Positions 47,900-56,235 of a DNA stretch of 64,000 bases are shown here, piece by piece. The DNA is taken from assembly GCF_027925025.1 (NCBI RefSeq), contig NZ_AP027058.1:2294001-2358000 (forward strand). The letters run 5' to 3'. Source of the DNA: Limnohabitans sp. MORI2 (GTDB lineage: Bacteria > Pseudomonadota > Gammaproteobacteria > Burkholderiales > Burkholderiaceae_C). Position 1 is the first letter of the stretch; the number at the start of each line of letters is the position of its first letter. The notes under the pieces are model-generated. The model saw only the letters and a program-made list of their open reading frames with translations. It was not told the DNA's origin and searched no databases. Position numbers and translations under genes: made by a program.

Positions 47900-47905
47900 C
47901 TTGAT

Positions 47906-48059
47906 TGTCGCCGAGTTAAAGAACTACTTGCAGGGCGACGACACACTTCGGTGTGCAGGCTATGAGCGATCAAGGCCACTCTGCTAAAGCGTTCGCTAGG
48001 CTCCAAGTTTTCAGGGTCGGCAACGCCGATAAACCCATTGAAAACAAGGAGCTTTTTTC
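47906..48059 (+). promoter_or_regulatory. Structured metK leader, class not recognised
   Basis: The leader can form CACAC-TTCG-GTGTG (about 47942-47955), AGCG-TT-CGCT and TCGGC-AAC-GCCGA hairpins. It ends with an AAGGAG ribosome site eight bases before the ATG. A regulatory RNA here would be sensible for an S-adenosylmethionine synthetase gene. However, the sequence does not match the SAH or SAM riboswitch patterns I know. Confidence 0.35.
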
Positions 48060-49241
48060 ATGTCTAACGACTTCCTCTTTACCTCTGAATCCGTCTCAGA
48101 AGGCCACCCAGACAAAGTGGCTGACCAAATTTCTGATGCGATTTTGGACGCGATCTTTGAACAAGACCCACGTTCACGCGTGGCCGCCGAAACACTGACC
48201 AACACTGGTTTGGTTGTGTTGGCTGGCGAGATCACCACCAACGCACACGTCGACTACATCCAAGTCGCACGCGACACCATCAAGCGCATCGGCTACGACA
48301 ACACCGACTACGGCATCGACTACAAAGGTTGCGCCGTCATGGTGTGCTACGACAAGCAATCCAACGACATCGCCCAAGGCGTGGACCACGCGTCAGACGA
48401 CCACCTCAACATCGGCGCGGGCGACCAAGGCCTGATGTTTGGCTACGCGTGCAGCGAAACGCCTGAGCTGATGCCCGCTCCTATTTACTACGCACACCGT
48501 TTGGTCGAGCGCCAAGCCCAGTTGCGCAAAGATGGCCGCTTGCCTTTCCTGCGCCCCGATGCCAAGAGCCAAGTGACCATGCGCTACGTCGACGGCAAGC
48601 CTCACAGCATTGACACCGTGGTGTTGTCTACCCAACACAGCCCAGACCAAAGCGAGTCAGCCACCAAGATGAAGGCCAGCTTCAATGAAGCCATCATCGA
48701 AGAGATCATCAAGCCCGTGTTGCCCAAAGAGTGGTTGCAAGACACCAAGTATTTGATCAACCCCACAGGCCGTTTCGTCATCGGCGGCCCACAAGGCGAT
48801 TGCGGTTTGACTGGCCGCAAGATCATTGTTGACACCTACGGTGGCGCATGCCCTCACGGCGGTGGCGCGTTCTCTGGCAAAGACCCATCCAAGGTGGACC
48901 GCTCTGCCGCTTACGCTGCACGCTACGTGGCTAAAAACATCGTGGCCGCTGGCTTGGCCAAGCAATGCCAAGTGCAAGTGGCTTACGCCATTGGCGTGGC
49001 ACGCCCCATGAACATTACCGTGAACACGGCAGGCACTGGCGTGATCTCTGATGACAAGTTGTCAGCACTGGTGGCTGAGCACTTTGACTTGCGCCCCAAA
49101 GGCATCATTCAAATGCTCGACTTGCTACGTCCTATCTACAGCAAGACAGCGGCTTATGGCCACTTTGGTCGTGAAGAGCCTGAATTCACTTGGGAGCGTA
49201 CCGACAAGGCTGCAGCTCTCAAAGCTGCAGCTGGCCTGTAA
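48060..49241 (+). CDS. metK: S-adenosylmethionine synthetase MetK
   Basis: MetK makes S-adenosylmethionine from ATP and methionine. The 393-residue product opens with [17 protein letters not shown]. It has [12 protein letters not shown] near residue 120 and the P-loop-like [19 protein letters not shown] near 264. It has a good ribosome site and is followed by a small hairpin and a strong terminator. Confidence 0.98.
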   Translation: MSNDFLFTSESVSEGHPDKVADQISDAILDAIFEQDPRSRVAAETLTNTGLVVLAGEITTNAHVDYIQVARDTIKRIGYDNTDYGIDYKGCAVMVCYDKQSNDIAQGVDHASDDHLNIGAGDQGLMFGYACSETPELMPAPIYYAHRLVERQAQLRKDGRLPFLRPDAKSQVTMRYVDGKPHSIDTVVLSTQHSPDQSESATKMKASFNEAIIEEIIKPVLPKEWLQDTKYLINPTGRFVIGGPQGDCGLTGRKIIVDTYGGACPHGGGAFSGKDPSKVDRSAAYAARYVAKNIVAAGLAKQCQVQVAYAIGVARPMNITVNTAGTGVISDDKLSALVAEHFDLRPKGIIQMLDLLRPIYSKTAAYGHFGREEPEFTWERTDKAAALKAAAGL

Positions 49242-49246
49242 GGCCA

Positions 49247-49265
49247 CTGCGCACATCGTGCGCAG
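49247..49265. repeat. Small perfect hairpin after metK
   Basis: CTGCGCAC-ATC-GTGCGCAG, an 8-bp stem that begins 5 bases past the metK stop, without a T-run. Confidence 0.7.
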
Positions 49266-49268
49266 CTT

Positions 49269-49328
49269 GTCAGTACGCGGGCGAAGCTCATATCGCTTAG
49301 CGATGTGAGCGAAGACCAAAATACTGAC
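49269..49328 (+). repeat. Conserved-core hairpin, member A (divergent)
   Basis: Outer arms GTCAGTA and TACTGAC enclose an inner 11-bp stem (49286-49296 with 49300-49310) whose one mismatch is G-U on the plus strand. Its right half, TCGC-TTA-GCGATGTGAGC, parallels TCGC-GAA-GCGATGTAAGC in member C. The rest of the core is not kept. Confidence 0.5.
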
Positions 49329-49342
49329 TCACCCAAGCAAGG

Positions 49343-49374
49343 GGCTTCTCGTTTTTACGAGAAGCCTTTTTTTT
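49343..49374 (+). terminator. metK terminator
   Basis: GGCTTCTCG and CGAGAAGCC pair around a 6-base loop, followed by eight T residues. Confidence 0.93.
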
Positions 49375-49387
49375 GGGTTCCTCGAAG

Positions 49388-49465
49388 ATGCGAGTTGGGG
49401 TAAGCAGACGCGGCTTACATCGCTTCGCGACGAATGGCGCCGCATCTGCCTACCCCAACTCGCAT
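49388..49465 (-). repeat. Conserved-core hairpin, member B
   Basis: A 15-bp perfect arm (ATGCGAGTTGGGGTA, 49388-49402, with 49451-49465) continues as 5-bp and 5-bp stems separated by A-C and C-A pairs. Both of these are G-U on the minus strand. The 30-nt core at 49412-49441 is the exact reverse complement of the core in member C. Its tip is TCGC-TTC-GCGA. Confidence 0.88.
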
Positions 49466-49524
49466 TTGGTGGTTCGGAATGTTTCAGGCGCGAAAGGTTT
49501 TCATTTCAGCATCGTTCGCTCAAA

Positions 49525-49605
49525 GAAGCTTGGGTGGCGTACCCCAATAAGGCGCCATTCGTCGCGAAGCGATGTAAGCCGTTTGGGGTTCGCCACCCAA
49601 GCTTC
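49525..49605 (+). repeat. Conserved-core hairpin, member C
   Basis: GAAGCTTGGGTGGCG (49525-49539) pairs perfectly with 49591-49605. A T-T mismatch follows, then ACCCCAA with TTTGGGGT, then GGC with GCC. The 30-nt core is 49551-49580 with the tip TCGC-GAA-GCGA. The stem shares no sequence with member B, although the cores are identical. Confidence 0.88.
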
Positions 49606-49641
49606 GCTGCAACGTCAAAGCAACCAACCAGCGAGCAAAAA

Positions 49642-51456
49642 TCAAACCTCAGCAGACTGCTGCAACGCCCACATCTGCGCATACTTGCCATTCATAGCCA
49701 GCAACACCGTATGCGTGCCACGCTCCACAATGCGCCCCGCTTCCATCACCAAAATTTCGTGGGCATCCACCACGGTCGAGAGGCGGTGCGCAATCACCAG
49801 CGTGGTTTTGTTGTGCGCGGCGCTTTGCAGTTCGGCTTGAATGGCTCGTTCGTTGGCACTGTCGAGTGCTGAAGTGGCCTCATCAAAAATCAAAATCGGC
49901 GGGTTCTTCAGCAAGGTGCGAGCAATGGCCACGCGTTGCTTTTCACCGCCAGAGAGTTTCAAGCCGCGCTCGCCCACCATGGTGTCGTAACCCTTGGGCG
50001 TAGCTGCGATGAAGTCGTGAATATGCGCGGCCTTGGCGGCTTGCTCCACTTCTTCGGGCGTGGCCTCAGGTCGGCCATAGGCGATGTTGTAGCGCACCGT
50101 GTCGTTAAACAGGACGGTGTCTTGCGGCACGATGCCAATGGCGCGGCGCACGCTCAGTTGCGTGACGCAGCGAATGTCTTGGCCGTCGATGGTGATGGCA
50201 CCTGCGCCCACGTCGTAAAAGCGAAACAGCAAACGCGCCAGCGTCGACTTACCCGAGCCCGACGCGCCCACCACCGCCACGGTTTTGCCTGCAGGAATGT
50301 CAAAGCTCACGCTTTGCAAAATCGGGCGCGTGGCTTCGTAGGCAAACACCACGTTGTCAAAACGTACATGCGGCGAGCCTTGCAAGGCCAAGTCTTTGGC
50401 GCCTGCGTCGTCGGCCACTTCGCGTTCTTTTTCCATCAAGGTGAACATGCGATCGAGGTCGGTCAGGCTTTGTTTGATCTCGCGGTAAAGCACACCCAAG
50501 AAGTTGAGCGGGATGTAGAGCTGAATCATGAAAGCATTGATCATGACCAAGTCACCCAAAGTCATGCGGCCATCCACCACACCTTGCGTGGCGCGCCACA
50601 GCATGGCCACTAAAGCCACGGCGATGATGAGTTGCTGCCCTGTGTTGAGCAGCGATAAGGACGTTTGCGCTTTCAAACGCGCGCGGCGCAGGGCCTCTAG
50701 GCTTTTGTCGTAACGCGCCGCCTCAAAGGCTTCGTTGTTGAAGTACTTGACCGTTTCATAGTTGAGCAACGAATCCACCGCTTTGGTGTGGGCAGCCGAG
50801 TCAAACTCATTGGCTTGGCGGCGGTACTGCGTGCGCCACTCGGTCACCTTGACGGTGAAGACAATGTACAGCGCCAGCGCCAGCACGGTGATGCCTGCAA
50901 ACCACACATCAAACTTCACCGCCAAGATGCTCAGCACCAAGGCCACCTCAATGAGCGTGGGCACGACGCTGTAGAGCGAATACGAAATCAGCGACTCAAT
51001 GCCGCGCACGCCGCGCTCAATGTCGCGCGTCATGCCGCCGGTTTGACGCTCCAAGTGGAAACGCAAACTCAAACCATGCAAATGCTGAAACGTTTCCAAC
51101 GCAATTTGCCGTGCCGCGCCTTGCGTGGCTTTGGCAAACACCAACTCACGCAACTCGGTGAAGGCCGACACCGACAAACGCAGCACGCCGTACACCACCA
51201 ACAACGACACGGGCACCACGATGAGCGCGGCGGGATCGTTCGGTTTGAACGACATGGCGTCGATCAACTCTTTGAGCAGCAAGGGCACGCCCACATTAGC
51301 CAGCTTGGCACCGACCATGAATGCCAAAGCGGCGAACACGCGCCACTTGTATTGCCACAAATAGGGAAAGAGGCGTTTGAGTGTGTCGCTGTCAGCGCGC
51401 TGGTGATGGGTTTGCCCGTCGGGCAAGGGAATCGAAGAATGACCGTGATGACGCAT
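49642..51456 (-). CDS. ABC transporter, Atm1/HMT1-like (fused membrane and ATPase domains)
   Basis: A half-size ABC exporter of about 604 residues from the ATG at 51456 (ATG 51483 is also possible). Six membrane helices are followed by an ATPase with GASGSGKSTLARLL, LSGGEKQRVAIAR and ILIFDEATSALD. The intracellular loop NYETVKYFNNE is the hallmark of the Atm1/ABCB7 group, which exports glutathione- or sulfur-linked compounds or heavy metals. It is divergent from the YciA gene with 38 bp between. It ends beside the core hairpins. Confidence 0.92.
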   Translation of the reverse strand: MRHHGHSSIPLPDGQTHHQRADSDTLKRLFPYLWQYKWRVFAALAFMVGAKLANVGVPLLLKELIDAMSFKPNDPAALIVVPVSLLVVYGVLRLSVSAFTELRELVFAKATQGAARQIALETFQHLHGLSLRFHLERQTGGMTRDIERGVRGIESLISYSLYSVVPTLIEVALVLSILAVKFDVWFAGITVLALALYIVFTVKVTEWRTQYRRQANEFDSAAHTKAVDSLLNYETVKYFNNEAFEAARYDKSLEALRRARLKAQTSLSLLNTGQQLIIAVALVAMLWRATQGVVDGRMTLGDLVMINAFMIQLYIPLNFLGVLYREIKQSLTDLDRMFTLMEKEREVADDAGAKDLALQGSPHVRFDNVVFAYEATRPILQSVSFDIPAGKTVAVVGASGSGKSTLARLLFRFYDVGAGAITIDGQDIRCVTQLSVRRAIGIVPQDTVLFNDTVRYNIAYGRPEATPEEVEQAAKAAHIHDFIAATPKGYDTMVGERGLKLSGGEKQRVAIARTLLKNPPILIFDEATSALDSANERAIQAELQSAAHNKTTLVIAHRLSTVVDAHEILVMEAGRIVERGTHTVLLAMNGKYAQMWALQQSAEV

Positions 51457-51494
51457 GTTGCACAATGCCAATAAATAACTCATCGATTGTGCCC

Positions 51495-51905
51495 ATGTCT
51501 CACACACCTCGCCCTCACGCCGAACATCTCCCCACAGACCAAGAGTTGGTTTTAAAGGTTATCCCCATGCCCGCCGACTGCAATGCCAATGGCGATATTT
51601 TTGGCGGCTGGGTGATGGCGCAGGTGGACTTGGCAGGGGCTGTGTTGCCTGCACGTCATGCACGCGGGCGTTTTGCCACCGTGGCGGTGAATGAGTTCAT
51701 CTTCAAGCAGCCCGTGCGCGTGGGCGATATCTTGAGCTTTTTCTCACGCGTGGTGAAGTTGGGCAACACCTCCATCACGGTGAGTGTGGAGGTATTTGCC
51801 GAACGTTGGAATGAGCAAGGCCAGTACATCAAGGTGACGCAAGCCACCCTCACCTATGTGGCCATCGACAAAGACGGCAAGCCGCGCGTCATCCCCAAAG
51901 ACTAA
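51495..51905 (+). CDS. Acyl-CoA thioesterase, YciA family
   Basis: A 136-residue hotdog-fold thioesterase from the ATG at 51495 (MSHTPRPHAE). It has the YciA pattern: MPADCNANGDIFGGWVMAQVD with the catalytic Asp in GDIFGG, then FIFKQPVRVGD. It hydrolyses acyl-CoA thioesters; the chain preference is not readable. Its stop overlaps the convergent PaaI-type gene by 4 bp. Confidence 0.92.
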   Translation: MSHTPRPHAEHLPTDQELVLKVIPMPADCNANGDIFGGWVMAQVDLAGAVLPARHARGRFATVAVNEFIFKQPVRVGDILSFFSRVVKLGNTSITVSVEVFAERWNEQGQYIKVTQATLTYVAIDKDGKPRVIPKD

Positions 51906-52399
51906 GAAACGATGTACGCGCCTGTGCCCGTGGACATCAACATCCCATCGGGCCCGCGAAATTCCATGCGCGATGTACCCACACGCGTGCCTACACGCAA
52001 AGCGTGAGCATGCACGGTGAAGTATTCGCCAATTCCGGGACGCAAATAATCCACCCGCAAATCGATCGTGCCGAGTTTGGCAAAACGCTCCAAACGCTCG
52101 GACGGAGACTCCTTCATGTGCTTCGCTGCCAAACACGCCATGACGGCAGCACTGCCAATCGCGTCCAGCACCGCACTGATGACGCCTCCATGAATGCGGT
52201 TGTACGCGTAGTGCCCCACCAACTCTGGGCGCATCTCAATGCGAGCCACCACTTCATCAGGTGTGACGCTCACCAATTTCAACCCTAGTGTTTGGTTGAA
52301 GACAATCTTCTCTTCGTAGATTTCACGAAAGCCTTCGAGGTACTCAGGCTCAAAAACAACAGGGCTTGCCATGGGTGGTGTCATATCCACAGCGCTCAC
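51902..52399 (-). CDS. Hotdog-fold thioesterase (PaaI-like)
   Basis: A 165-residue PaaI/YiiD-like thioesterase with the core NRIHGGVISAVLDAIGSAAVMA near residue 66 and the RVDYLRPG strand. The start is a GTG at 52399 that overlaps the enoyl-CoA hydratase stop, or the ATG at 52384. Its partners (hydratase, acyl-CoA dehydrogenase) suggest acyl-CoA turnover. Confidence 0.88.
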   Translation of the reverse strand: MSAVDMTPPMASPVVFEPEYLEGFREIYEEKIVFNQTLGLKLVSVTPDEVVARIEMRPELVGHYAYNRIHGGVISAVLDAIGSAAVMACLAAKHMKESPSERLERFAKLGTIDLRVDYLRPGIGEYFTVHAHALRVGTRVGTSRMEFRGPDGMLMSTGTGAYIVS

Positions 52400-53160
52400 A
52401 ATTTTGAAAAATCTGGTTTGCGCTTTTCCATGAACGCGCCAAACGCCTCTTTGGCAGCAGGCTCTTTCAACATGCGGCCAAATGAGACAGCCTCAGCATT
52501 CATTTGCTGTTGCACCAACTGGGTTTGTCCCATTTTCATCAAGCGCTTGGTTTCTAAGAGCGATGTCAGTGGCTTCGCTGCCAGCTTGCGGGCTTGCGCT
52601 TGAGCGTAGCTGTTGACTTCCGTGGGGGGCAACACACGGTTGACCAACCCCACCTCCAGCGCGGCTTCAGCCATGAAAGGCTCGCCCAACAGCAAAGCCT
52701 CTGCCGCACGGTGGTAGCCCATCATTTGTGGCGCCAGCAAACTAGACGCAGCCTCTGGGCAAATACCCAGATTGACAAACGGCATGGCAAACACAGCGTT
52801 GTCACCGGCGTAAACCAAGTCGCAATGAAACAGCAGCGTGGTGCCAATGCCTACAGCAGGGCCTGCCACGGACGCCAACATGGGTTTAGGAAACGCAGCC
52901 ACGTTTTTGAGCAAACGGAACACCGGCGCATCTTGCGTAGATGGTGGGTTATTCAAAAAGTCTGCAATGTCGTTCCCAGCGCAAAACACCGTTTCTGCGC
53001 CCTGAAACACCAACACGCGCACATCTGGGTTGCGTTCGGCTTGTTCAACCGCATCGGCTAGTGCGGTGTACATCGCCGCTGTCAGTGAATTTTTCTTGTC
53101 AACGCGATTGAATGTCAGGGTCATCACACCCGAATCGATGTGGCTCAGAATTTCGCTCAT
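52396..53160 (-). CDS. Enoyl-CoA hydratase/isomerase family protein
   Basis: A 254-residue crotonase-fold protein. Oxyanion-hole segments are FCAGNDIADFLN near residue 58 and VAGPAVGIGTTLLFHCDLVYA near 100. The usual second catalytic Glu position is occupied in NLGICPEAASSLL. It probably acts on enoyl-CoA intermediates; the exact substrate is unknown. It lies 12 bp after the DUF2147 gene and is coupled to the thioesterase. Confidence 0.93.
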   Translation of the reverse strand: MSEILSHIDSGVMTLTFNRVDKKNSLTAAMYTALADAVEQAERNPDVRVLVFQGAETVFCAGNDIADFLNNPPSTQDAPVFRLLKNVAAFPKPMLASVAGPAVGIGTTLLFHCDLVYAGDNAVFAMPFVNLGICPEAASSLLAPQMMGYHRAAEALLLGEPFMAEAALEVGLVNRVLPPTEVNSYAQAQARKLAAKPLTSLLETKRLMKMGQTQLVQQQMNAEAVSFGRMLKEPAAKEAFGAFMEKRKPDFSKL

Positions 53161-53172
53161 GAGAGTCCTTGT

Positions 53173-53625
53173 TTATTGGGCGCGCAGCCAAGTTTGTGTG
53201 CGAAAGAAAGGACCGATATAGCCGCGCACTTGCAGTTTTTTACCGCCCTCCAGCGGCACCATTTTCACGGTGTATTCCTTGCCGTTTTCTGGGTCCAAAA
53301 TTTTCCCACCGTTGGCCCACAAATTTTCACCAGAGGCATCAGGCTTCACGCCACGGATGATTTCCATGCCGATGATGTCTTTGCCTTTGCGATCGTCTTT
53401 GCAGTCGTCGCAAGTTTTCTTGGCATTGGGGTCGTTGCGCAACGACTTGACCACACGGCCATTGAGCACACCACCGTTGTCAACGATTTGAATCTCGGCT
53501 TTGGCCTCGCCAGTTTTATCGTCAATCGTGTGCCAAGTGCCCACGGGGGTCATTTGCGCAAAGCTACAGCTGGCCAGTAAGAAACTCGCTGCAGCCACGC
53601 ATCTTGAAAAGTTAATTTGGATCAT
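53173..53625 (-). CDS. Secreted DUF2147 protein
   Basis: A 150-residue secreted protein with a signal peptide (about residues 1-23, ending SCSFA). The DUF2147 core follows: GTWHTIDDKTG, CDDCKDDRKGKDIIG and the ILDPENGKEYTVK segment. The CDDC pair could form a disulfide or bind metal. The function of the family is unknown. It lies between the acyl-CoA dehydrogenase and enoyl-CoA hydratase genes, 35 bp after the former. Confidence 0.9.
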   Translation of the reverse strand: MIQINFSRCVAAASFLLASCSFAQMTPVGTWHTIDDKTGEAKAEIQIVDNGGVLNGRVVKSLRNDPNAKKTCDDCKDDRKGKDIIGMEIIRGVKPDASGENLWANGGKILDPENGKEYTVKMVPLEGGKKLQVRGYIGPFFRTQTWLRAQ

Positions 53626-53660
53626 GGTTTGAATTTACTCCATTCAAAGTTTGAAACAAC

Positions 53661-55457
53661 TCAGGCAAACACCGCTTCTGTCTCCATGAGCACACCCGAG
53701 CCCGCACGCGCCGTGAGCATGAGCGAGGCTGTTTCTGGGAACAGCTTGGCAAAGTAAAAGCGCGCGGTTTGTAACTTGGCTTGGTAAAACGGATCGCGGT
53801 TGCCCTCCGCAATTTTTTGCAAGGCCACATGCGCCATGCGCGCCCAAAAATAACCAAACACCAAGTGACCGGCCACGCGTAAGTAGTCCACTGCGGCTGC
53901 GCCCACCTCATCGGCGTTTTCTAGGGCTTTGTAGCCAATCTCACCTGTGAACTGCGTCATTTGCTGGCCCAGCTTGGCCAGTGGGTTGATGAACTCGGCC
54001 ATGTCTTCATCACCCTGCGCCTCCTCTACCAACGCGGCAATGAGCCTGCCAAACTTCTTGAGCGATGCGCCTTGGTTGCCCAAGACCTTGCGGCCCAACA
54101 AGTCCAAACTTTGAATGGTGTTGGTGCCTTCATAAATCATATTGATGCGAGCATCGCGCACGTATTGCTCCATGCCCCACTCGCGAATGAAGCCATGCCC
54201 ACCAAACACTTGCATGCACGACGAGGTGGCTGTCCACGCGTTATCCGTGATGAAGGCTTTGACAATCGGAGTGAGCAAAGCCACTTGCTCAGCAGACTCG
54301 GCACGCACCGCCTCATCGGGATGACTCAACTCACGGTCAATCAACATGGCGCAGTGCAAAGCCAGCGCACGACCACCCTCAGCATAGGCACGTGCAGTGA
54401 GCAGCATCTTGCGCACATCTGGGTGCACCAAGATGCTGTCTGCGGGTTTGCTGGGTTCTTTCACCCCCGTCAAGCTGCGCGATTGGATACGGTCTTTGGC
54501 ATAAGCCAAAGCGTTTTGATACGCCACTTCAGTCAAGCCCAGCGATTGCATACCCACACCCACGCGCGCGGCATTCATCATCACAAACATCGCGGCCAGG
54601 CCTTTGTTGGGTTGACCCACCATCGTACCCACGGCACCGTCTAACACCATTTGGCAGGTGGCATTTCCGTGGATACCCATCTTGTGTTCTAAGCCGCCGC
54701 AATAAATGCCGTTGCGCTCACCCAAGCTGCCATCGGCGTTGACGTGAAACTTGGGCACCACAAACAAGCTGATGCCTTTGCTACCGGGAGGCGCATCAGG
54801 CAAACGTGCCAACACCAAATGCACGATGTTGCTCACCATGTCGTGTTCACCGGCGCTGATGAAAATTTTGTTGCCGGTGATGCGGTATGTGCCATCGGCT
54901 TGTGGCTCTGCCTTGGTGCGCAACAGACCTAAGTCTGTGCCGCAATGCGGCTCGGTCAAGCACATGGTGCCGGTCCACTCACCGCTGGTGAGCTTGGGCA
55001 AGTACAGCGCTTTTTGTGCGTCTGTGCCGTGTGCGTGCAAGGCCTCGTATGCGCCGTGCGTGAGGCCTGGGTACATGGTCCACGCTTGGTTGGCGCTGTT
55101 GAGCATTTCGTAAAAACACTGGTTCACCACCACAGGCAAACCTTGACCGCCGTAGTCGGGGTCAGCGCTCAAAGCGGGCCAGCCACCTTGCACGTATTGG
55201 TCATACGCTGCTTTGAAACCATCTGGCGTTTTGACTTCGTGCGTGTCGCGGTTGAGCACGCAGCCTTGCTGATCGCCCACTTGGTTGAGCGGGAAGATCA
55301 CCTCAGACGCAAACTTACCGCCCTCTTCCAACACCGCCGCAATCGTGTCGGTATCGATATCGGCATGCTTGGGCATTTGTTTCAAGTCATCGGTGACGTG
55401 CAGCACTTCGTGCAACACAAATTGCATATCGCGCAGAGGTGGGGTGTAGCTGGGCAT
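53661..55457 (-). CDS. Acyl-CoA dehydrogenase with C-terminal extension (DmdC/FadE-like)
   Basis: A 598-residue FAD enzyme with an N-terminal acyl-CoA dehydrogenase extension (MPSYTPPLRDMQFVLHEVL). The FAD-binding CLTEPHCGTDLG and KIFISAGEHDM follow, then QVFGGHGFIREWGMEQYVRD and IYEGTNTIQSLDL. A C-terminal dimerisation domain of about 120 residues ends it. This is the architecture of 3-methylmercaptopropionyl-CoA dehydrogenase and related long proteins; the substrate is not determined. It lies 11 bp after the TetR gene. Confidence 0.94.
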   Translation of the reverse strand: MPSYTPPLRDMQFVLHEVLHVTDDLKQMPKHADIDTDTIAAVLEEGGKFASEVIFPLNQVGDQQGCVLNRDTHEVKTPDGFKAAYDQYVQGGWPALSADPDYGGQGLPVVVNQCFYEMLNSANQAWTMYPGLTHGAYEALHAHGTDAQKALYLPKLTSGEWTGTMCLTEPHCGTDLGLLRTKAEPQADGTYRITGNKIFISAGEHDMVSNIVHLVLARLPDAPPGSKGISLFVVPKFHVNADGSLGERNGIYCGGLEHKMGIHGNATCQMVLDGAVGTMVGQPNKGLAAMFVMMNAARVGVGMQSLGLTEVAYQNALAYAKDRIQSRSLTGVKEPSKPADSILVHPDVRKMLLTARAYAEGGRALALHCAMLIDRELSHPDEAVRAESAEQVALLTPIVKAFITDNAWTATSSCMQVFGGHGFIREWGMEQYVRDARINMIYEGTNTIQSLDLLGRKVLGNQGASLKKFGRLIAALVEEAQGDEDMAEFINPLAKLGQQMTQFTGEIGYKALENADEVGAAAVDYLRVAGHLVFGYFWARMAHVALQKIAEGNRDPFYQAKLQTARFYFAKLFPETASLMLTARAGSGVLMETEAVFA

Positions 55458-55468
55458 GGTGGGTCTCC

Positions 55469-56155
55469 TTATTTTTTGGATGAGGTGTTGCGCTTAGCGC
55501 TTGTTTGAATGTTGGATGCCACATCTTTTGCGCCATAGCGCTGCAAGATGTTTTCAAAACCTTTGTGAGTGCGCGCCAACGACTTGGACGAACGCAAAAA
55601 CCGTGCTTCGTATTGCAACGCCAAGATGAGGCCGTGTAGCTCAAACACCATTTGCTCAGCATCCATGTCAGCTGCCAAATGGCCCTCCTCACGCGCTTGC
55701 ACCACGGTGCGGTGTACTGCCGTTAACCATGTTTTGACCATGCCTGCCAACGCATCACGCACAGGCCCAGGACGGTCGTCAAACTCAGCGGCACCGCTGA
55801 TGTACAAACAGCCGGAGTCAATTTCTGCAGACGTTCGCTTGGTCCAATTGGCAAACAGTTGTCGCAAGCGAGGCAAGCCTCGCTCTGCCTCCAAAATTGG
55901 GAAAAATACTTCCGCTTCAAAACGCGTGTGGTACTCGCGCACCACCGACAATTGCAGCTCTTCACGCGAGCCAAAATGAGCAAACACCCCCGATTTGCTC
56001 ATGCGAGCGACTTCAGCCAGGGCACCTATGCTCAAGCCCTCTAAGCCAATTTGGGTGGCCAAGCCCAAAGCTGCATCCACAATCGCGGCTTTGGTCTGCT
56101 GCCCTTTTTGTAAGGCCTTGGCTTCTGATGCGGTGGGTTTGCGAGGAGAGGTCAT
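55469..56155 (-). CDS. TetR family transcriptional regulator
   Basis: A 228-residue regulator from the ATG at 56155. The TetR helix-turn-helix is at about 24-70 (IVDAALGLATQIGLEGLSIGALAEVARMSKSGVFAHFGSREEL region). A ligand-binding helical half and a basic C-terminus follow. It leads an operon with the acyl-CoA dehydrogenase, DUF2147, hydratase and thioesterase genes, so it probably represses these in response to an acyl-CoA or fatty acid. That is inference from position. Confidence 0.93.
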   Translation of the reverse strand: MTSPRKPTASEAKALQKGQQTKAAIVDAALGLATQIGLEGLSIGALAEVARMSKSGVFAHFGSREELQLSVVREYHTRFEAEVFFPILEAERGLPRLRQLFANWTKRTSAEIDSGCLYISGAAEFDDRPGPVRDALAGMVKTWLTAVHRTVVQAREEGHLAADMDAEQMVFELHGLILALQYEARFLRSSKSLARTHKGFENILQRYGAKDVASNIQTSAKRNTSSKK

Positions 56156-56235
56156 GCGTCGTGTCAAAAACAAAAACCAGAAAAAGAACGGTCGTGCTAT
56201 TTTGCATGATTTTTGAATCTTTAAACTAAACCCCT

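Larger units (their letters stand above)
49242..49641. other. 400-bp gene-free region made of hairpins between metK and the ABC transporter
   Basis: No protein gene is supported here; the short ORFs simply run through inverted repeats. From left to right it holds a small perfect hairpin, divergent core hairpin A, the metK terminator, core hairpin B and core hairpin C in the opposite orientation to B. A 59-base spacer (49466-49524) and the last 36 bases show nothing clear. Confidence 0.85.

Noticed and set aside
47906..48059. SAH riboswitch before metK
   Set aside because: The expected GAGG-GCGCUGC and CAGGCUCGG segments with the pseudoknot are not present, and SAH riboswitches normally precede ahcY.
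49269..49605. CRISPR array from repeated cores
   Set aside because: The repeated cores are few, in opposite orientations and inside hairpins with different stems, not evenly spaced direct repeats. No cas genes are present.
42699..49605. Core hairpins as substrates (REPs) of the transposase at 28 kb
   Set aside because: That transposase has its own AT-rich GGGGTCAG ends, which share nothing with the hairpin core. A link cannot be excluded but nothing in the sequence supports it.
49373..49872. Short ORFs through the hairpins after metK
   Set aside because: They read through inverted repeats and terminators and continue antisense into the ABC transporter gene. There is no ribosome site or recognisable domain.
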